A DNA stretch of 64,000 nt from Dipodascopsis uninucleata var. uninucleata (taxonomy: Eukaryota > Ascomycota > Lipomycetes > Lipomycetales > Lipomycetaceae): the NCBI GenBank assembly GCA_030568195.1, contig JAJLTO010000004.1, forward strand, positions 1,302,001-1,366,000. Direction: 5' to 3'. The stretch's first letter is position 1; every line of letters starts with the position of its first letter. Below the pieces are notes generated by a model. The model saw nothing but the letters and a program-made list of their open reading frames with translations, made no database searches and was not told the origin of the DNA. Shown in pieces: positions 62,558-64,000 of this stretch. A program made the position numbers and the translations under genes.

Positions 62558-64000
62558 ATGGATCCGGTAGATCTTAGAAAACTAGTTGAGTTTTTCTTGA
62601 CTGATGATTTGAGCTCCGAAGCACGAGCGCAAGCAGTACTAAAGCTTGCTGCTCTTCTCGAAAAGGACAGATTCCTTACTGTCAAGAGTCTTGAAATAGT
62701 CTTGACAGATTGTCTAAACGAAGAGACACGAGAGTCATGTAGGTTAGCATTTGCTGTAATGACTACTCTCTTTCACATTGACGTCGAAGCAGCATCTGAA
62801 ATATTTATGAAGTATTCATCAGCGTACTCTGAATTAGCGATCGAGTTACTCCAGGATGATAAGGTCTTAGAGCAACTCTTGGAGATGTTATCAGCCTCTT
62901 GCGCTGACAAGACTTGCAGAACTTTGATTGAAGCGAAGTATACTGATTTAATTCTAAAGATTTTGGAGGACAATGCAAAGCCTGATCTGGTTAAAGCACT
63001 AGCAGCGTCGATCCTTATAAAATTGCTGGTAACGCCAAAGAAGCTCTCATCTGCAGTAGGTTCTACTGGATCATCGTCAGGAATAGCTGCAGAATCTTCG
63101 TCATATAGAGAAAATGGACCCGACGTAAATGAACTAGCCAGCATGTTACGGAAAATGGTTGTTTCTGAAGACAAGAATTCGATATCGTTTAGTGCTATTG
63201 AAGGTCTTACTTATGCAAGTTTAAATATTTCCGTGAAGAAAATGCTAGCGTCAGACCTGAAGTGTTTGAAAGTCCTCTTGAGCCTTCTGACTAAGGGATA
63301 TCAAAAAATAGATGGCGATACCATCAGAACCGCAATTATTCCGCCCTCGGTTACATATGGTATATTGACAATCTTGTCTAACATCTGTGCTTATCCTCCG
63401 CCGCAGTCGGAAGAAGACACTCAAATCAAAAAACTCAGTTCGTATGCTACTGGTGGAAATGGCGAAAAGGAGTTTCAGGAGAAGAGCGATGCTATCGCAA
63501 AGCGATGCAAGATCCTTATAGATTTAGATATCATTAAAGCTCTCTCAAGCTGTTCAAAATCATGTACGACAAACAGCAAACTTACTATTGGCTCTCTTCT
63601 TCGATCATTGGCAACCGAGCCAAAACATCGGGCACATATTCTTCAACAAGGTGCTATACTTCTTATAATGTCGATTATGGATCTTGAAGTAAATGTGCCT
63701 TCTTCGTCTCCATCACAATCTTCTCGATCTGAGAAACTACTCAACTATTCCGCTGCATCGGCATTAGCTAAGATTTTAATATCGATTAATCCCTCGTTAG
63801 CATTTTCCTCCAAGATTTCTCCTTTAGTGACAGTGCGTCCGCTAGTTTCTATTCTTGATGCAGAAAACCAAACTATCACTATGATAGATGTCTTCGAGGC
63901 CCTTTTAGCACTAACAAATTTGGCGTCTAAAGACGATGCCGATTTGTCAAAGTTGATTGTAACTCAGGGCTGGTCCAAGATAGAGGATCGAATGCTATCG
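62558..64000 (+). CDS. SHE4: UNC45/She4/Rng3-type myosin chaperone, 3' end missing
   Basis: Open from ATG 62558 to the right edge (481 codons, no stop, no intron needed). All-helical armadillo-like protein: LRKLVEFFLTDDLSSEARAQ, LDLxIIKALSSCSKSC-type helices (here DLDIIKALSSCSKS), TIGSLLRSLATEPKHRAHI and AASALAKILISINPSL. The fungal She4-specific stretch YPPPQSEEDTQIKKLSSYA (family: LSEEQKKMxQLKxYA) and the following REFQ-like KEFQEKSDAI helix support the UNC45-central/She4 call. These proteins fold and stabilise myosin motor heads in the cytosol, and fungal members lack the TPR domain of animal UNC45, as here. The C-terminal UCS myosin-binding region lies outside the window. Confidence 0.8.
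   Translation, partial: MDPVDLRKLVEFFLTDDLSSEARAQAVLKLAALLEKDRFLTVKSLEIVLTDCLNEETRESCRLAFAVMTTLFHIDVEAASEIFMKYSSAYSELAIELLQDDKVLEQLLEMLSASCADKTCRTLIEAKYTDLILKILEDNAKPDLVKALAASILIKLLVTPKKLSSAVGSTGSSSGIAAESSSYRENGPDVNELASMLRKMVVSEDKNSISFSAIEGLTYASLNISVKKMLASDLKCLKVLLSLLTKGYQKIDGDTIRTAIIPPSVTYGILTILSNICAYPPPQSEEDTQIKKLSSYATGGNGEKEFQEKSDAIAKRCKILIDLDIIKALSSCSKSCTTNSKLTIGSLLRSLATEPKHRAHILQQGAILLIMSIMDLEVNVPSSSPSQSSRSEKLLNYSAASALAKILISINPSLAFSSKISPLVTVRPLVSILDAENQTITMIDVFEALLALTNLASKDDADLSKLIVTQGWSKIEDRMLS

Noticed and set aside
1-64000. Search by eye for retroelement proteins, LTR-like ends, telomere repeats and tRNA or rRNA genes
   Set aside because: No reverse transcriptase, integrase or capsid motifs, no long terminal repeats and no A/B-box pairs with correct spacing were seen; weak or decayed copies could still be missed without a computed search.

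Overview
The window is nuclear DNA from a fungus. The genes carry short spliceosomal introns (mostly about 50-110 nt, a few of 270-370 nt) with GT/AG ends and TACTAAC-like branch sites. The gene set includes several fungal or fungal-type families: a Pex8 peroxin, a class II cAMP phosphodiesterase, a RING-PH-VWA Far1/Ste5-type scaffold, a Ran1/Sks1-type kinase, an SH3-Cdc25 Ras exchange factor and a She4/UNC45 myosin chaperone. FAN1, translin and a giant USP9X/USP34-type deubiquitinase, all absent from baker's yeast, argue against a reduced Saccharomyces-like genome. An early-branching ascomycete yeast or a Taphrinomycotina-grade fungus would fit, but this is inference. Sampled coding sequence is near 40% G+C. 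No rRNA or tRNA gene, CRISPR array or intact mobile element was recognised.

Left part (1-12.9 kb): the TRM82 tRNA methyltransferase subunit (minus, running off the left edge) faces the FAN1 nuclease. These are followed by a PHD-JmjC histone demethylase (JHD1), a tail-anchored cytochrome b5, and a minus-strand gene derived from a MULE transposase (FAR1-like zinc finger, transposase core, CCHC knuckle).

Then comes a 5.8-kb stretch without a recognisable gene (12.9-18.7 kb), much of it 53-60% G+C and so richer than the coding DNA. After it lie a Ran1/Sks1-type kinase and a TFIIIC WD40 subunit (both minus), PDE1 (plus), and a four-helix MARVEL protein (minus). A second gene-poor gap (27.7-31.3 kb) leads into a Gbp2/Hrb1-type RNA-binding protein, Pex8 and the 2480-residue deubiquitinase.

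Right part (44-64 kb): Far1/Ste5-type scaffold; a seven-exon translin gene on the minus strand, whose short exons do not show as long open frames; LCB1; a mitochondrial-type PPR protein; GPATCH11; the Ras exchange factor; the splicing factor RDS3 (minus, two exons); the OMA1 protease; and the start of SHE4/UNC45 running off the right edge.

Most genes are unrelated housekeeping functions. One theme recurs: four nutrient/mating signalling components (Ran1-like kinase, PDE1, Far1/Ste5-like scaffold, Ras exchange factor) lie within about 41 kb. No wholly new multi-gene system is proved. The items most worth pursuing are the MULE-derived gene with the GC-rich desert upstream of it, the ancestral-type scaffold, and the micro-exons in translin and the Gbp2-like gene.
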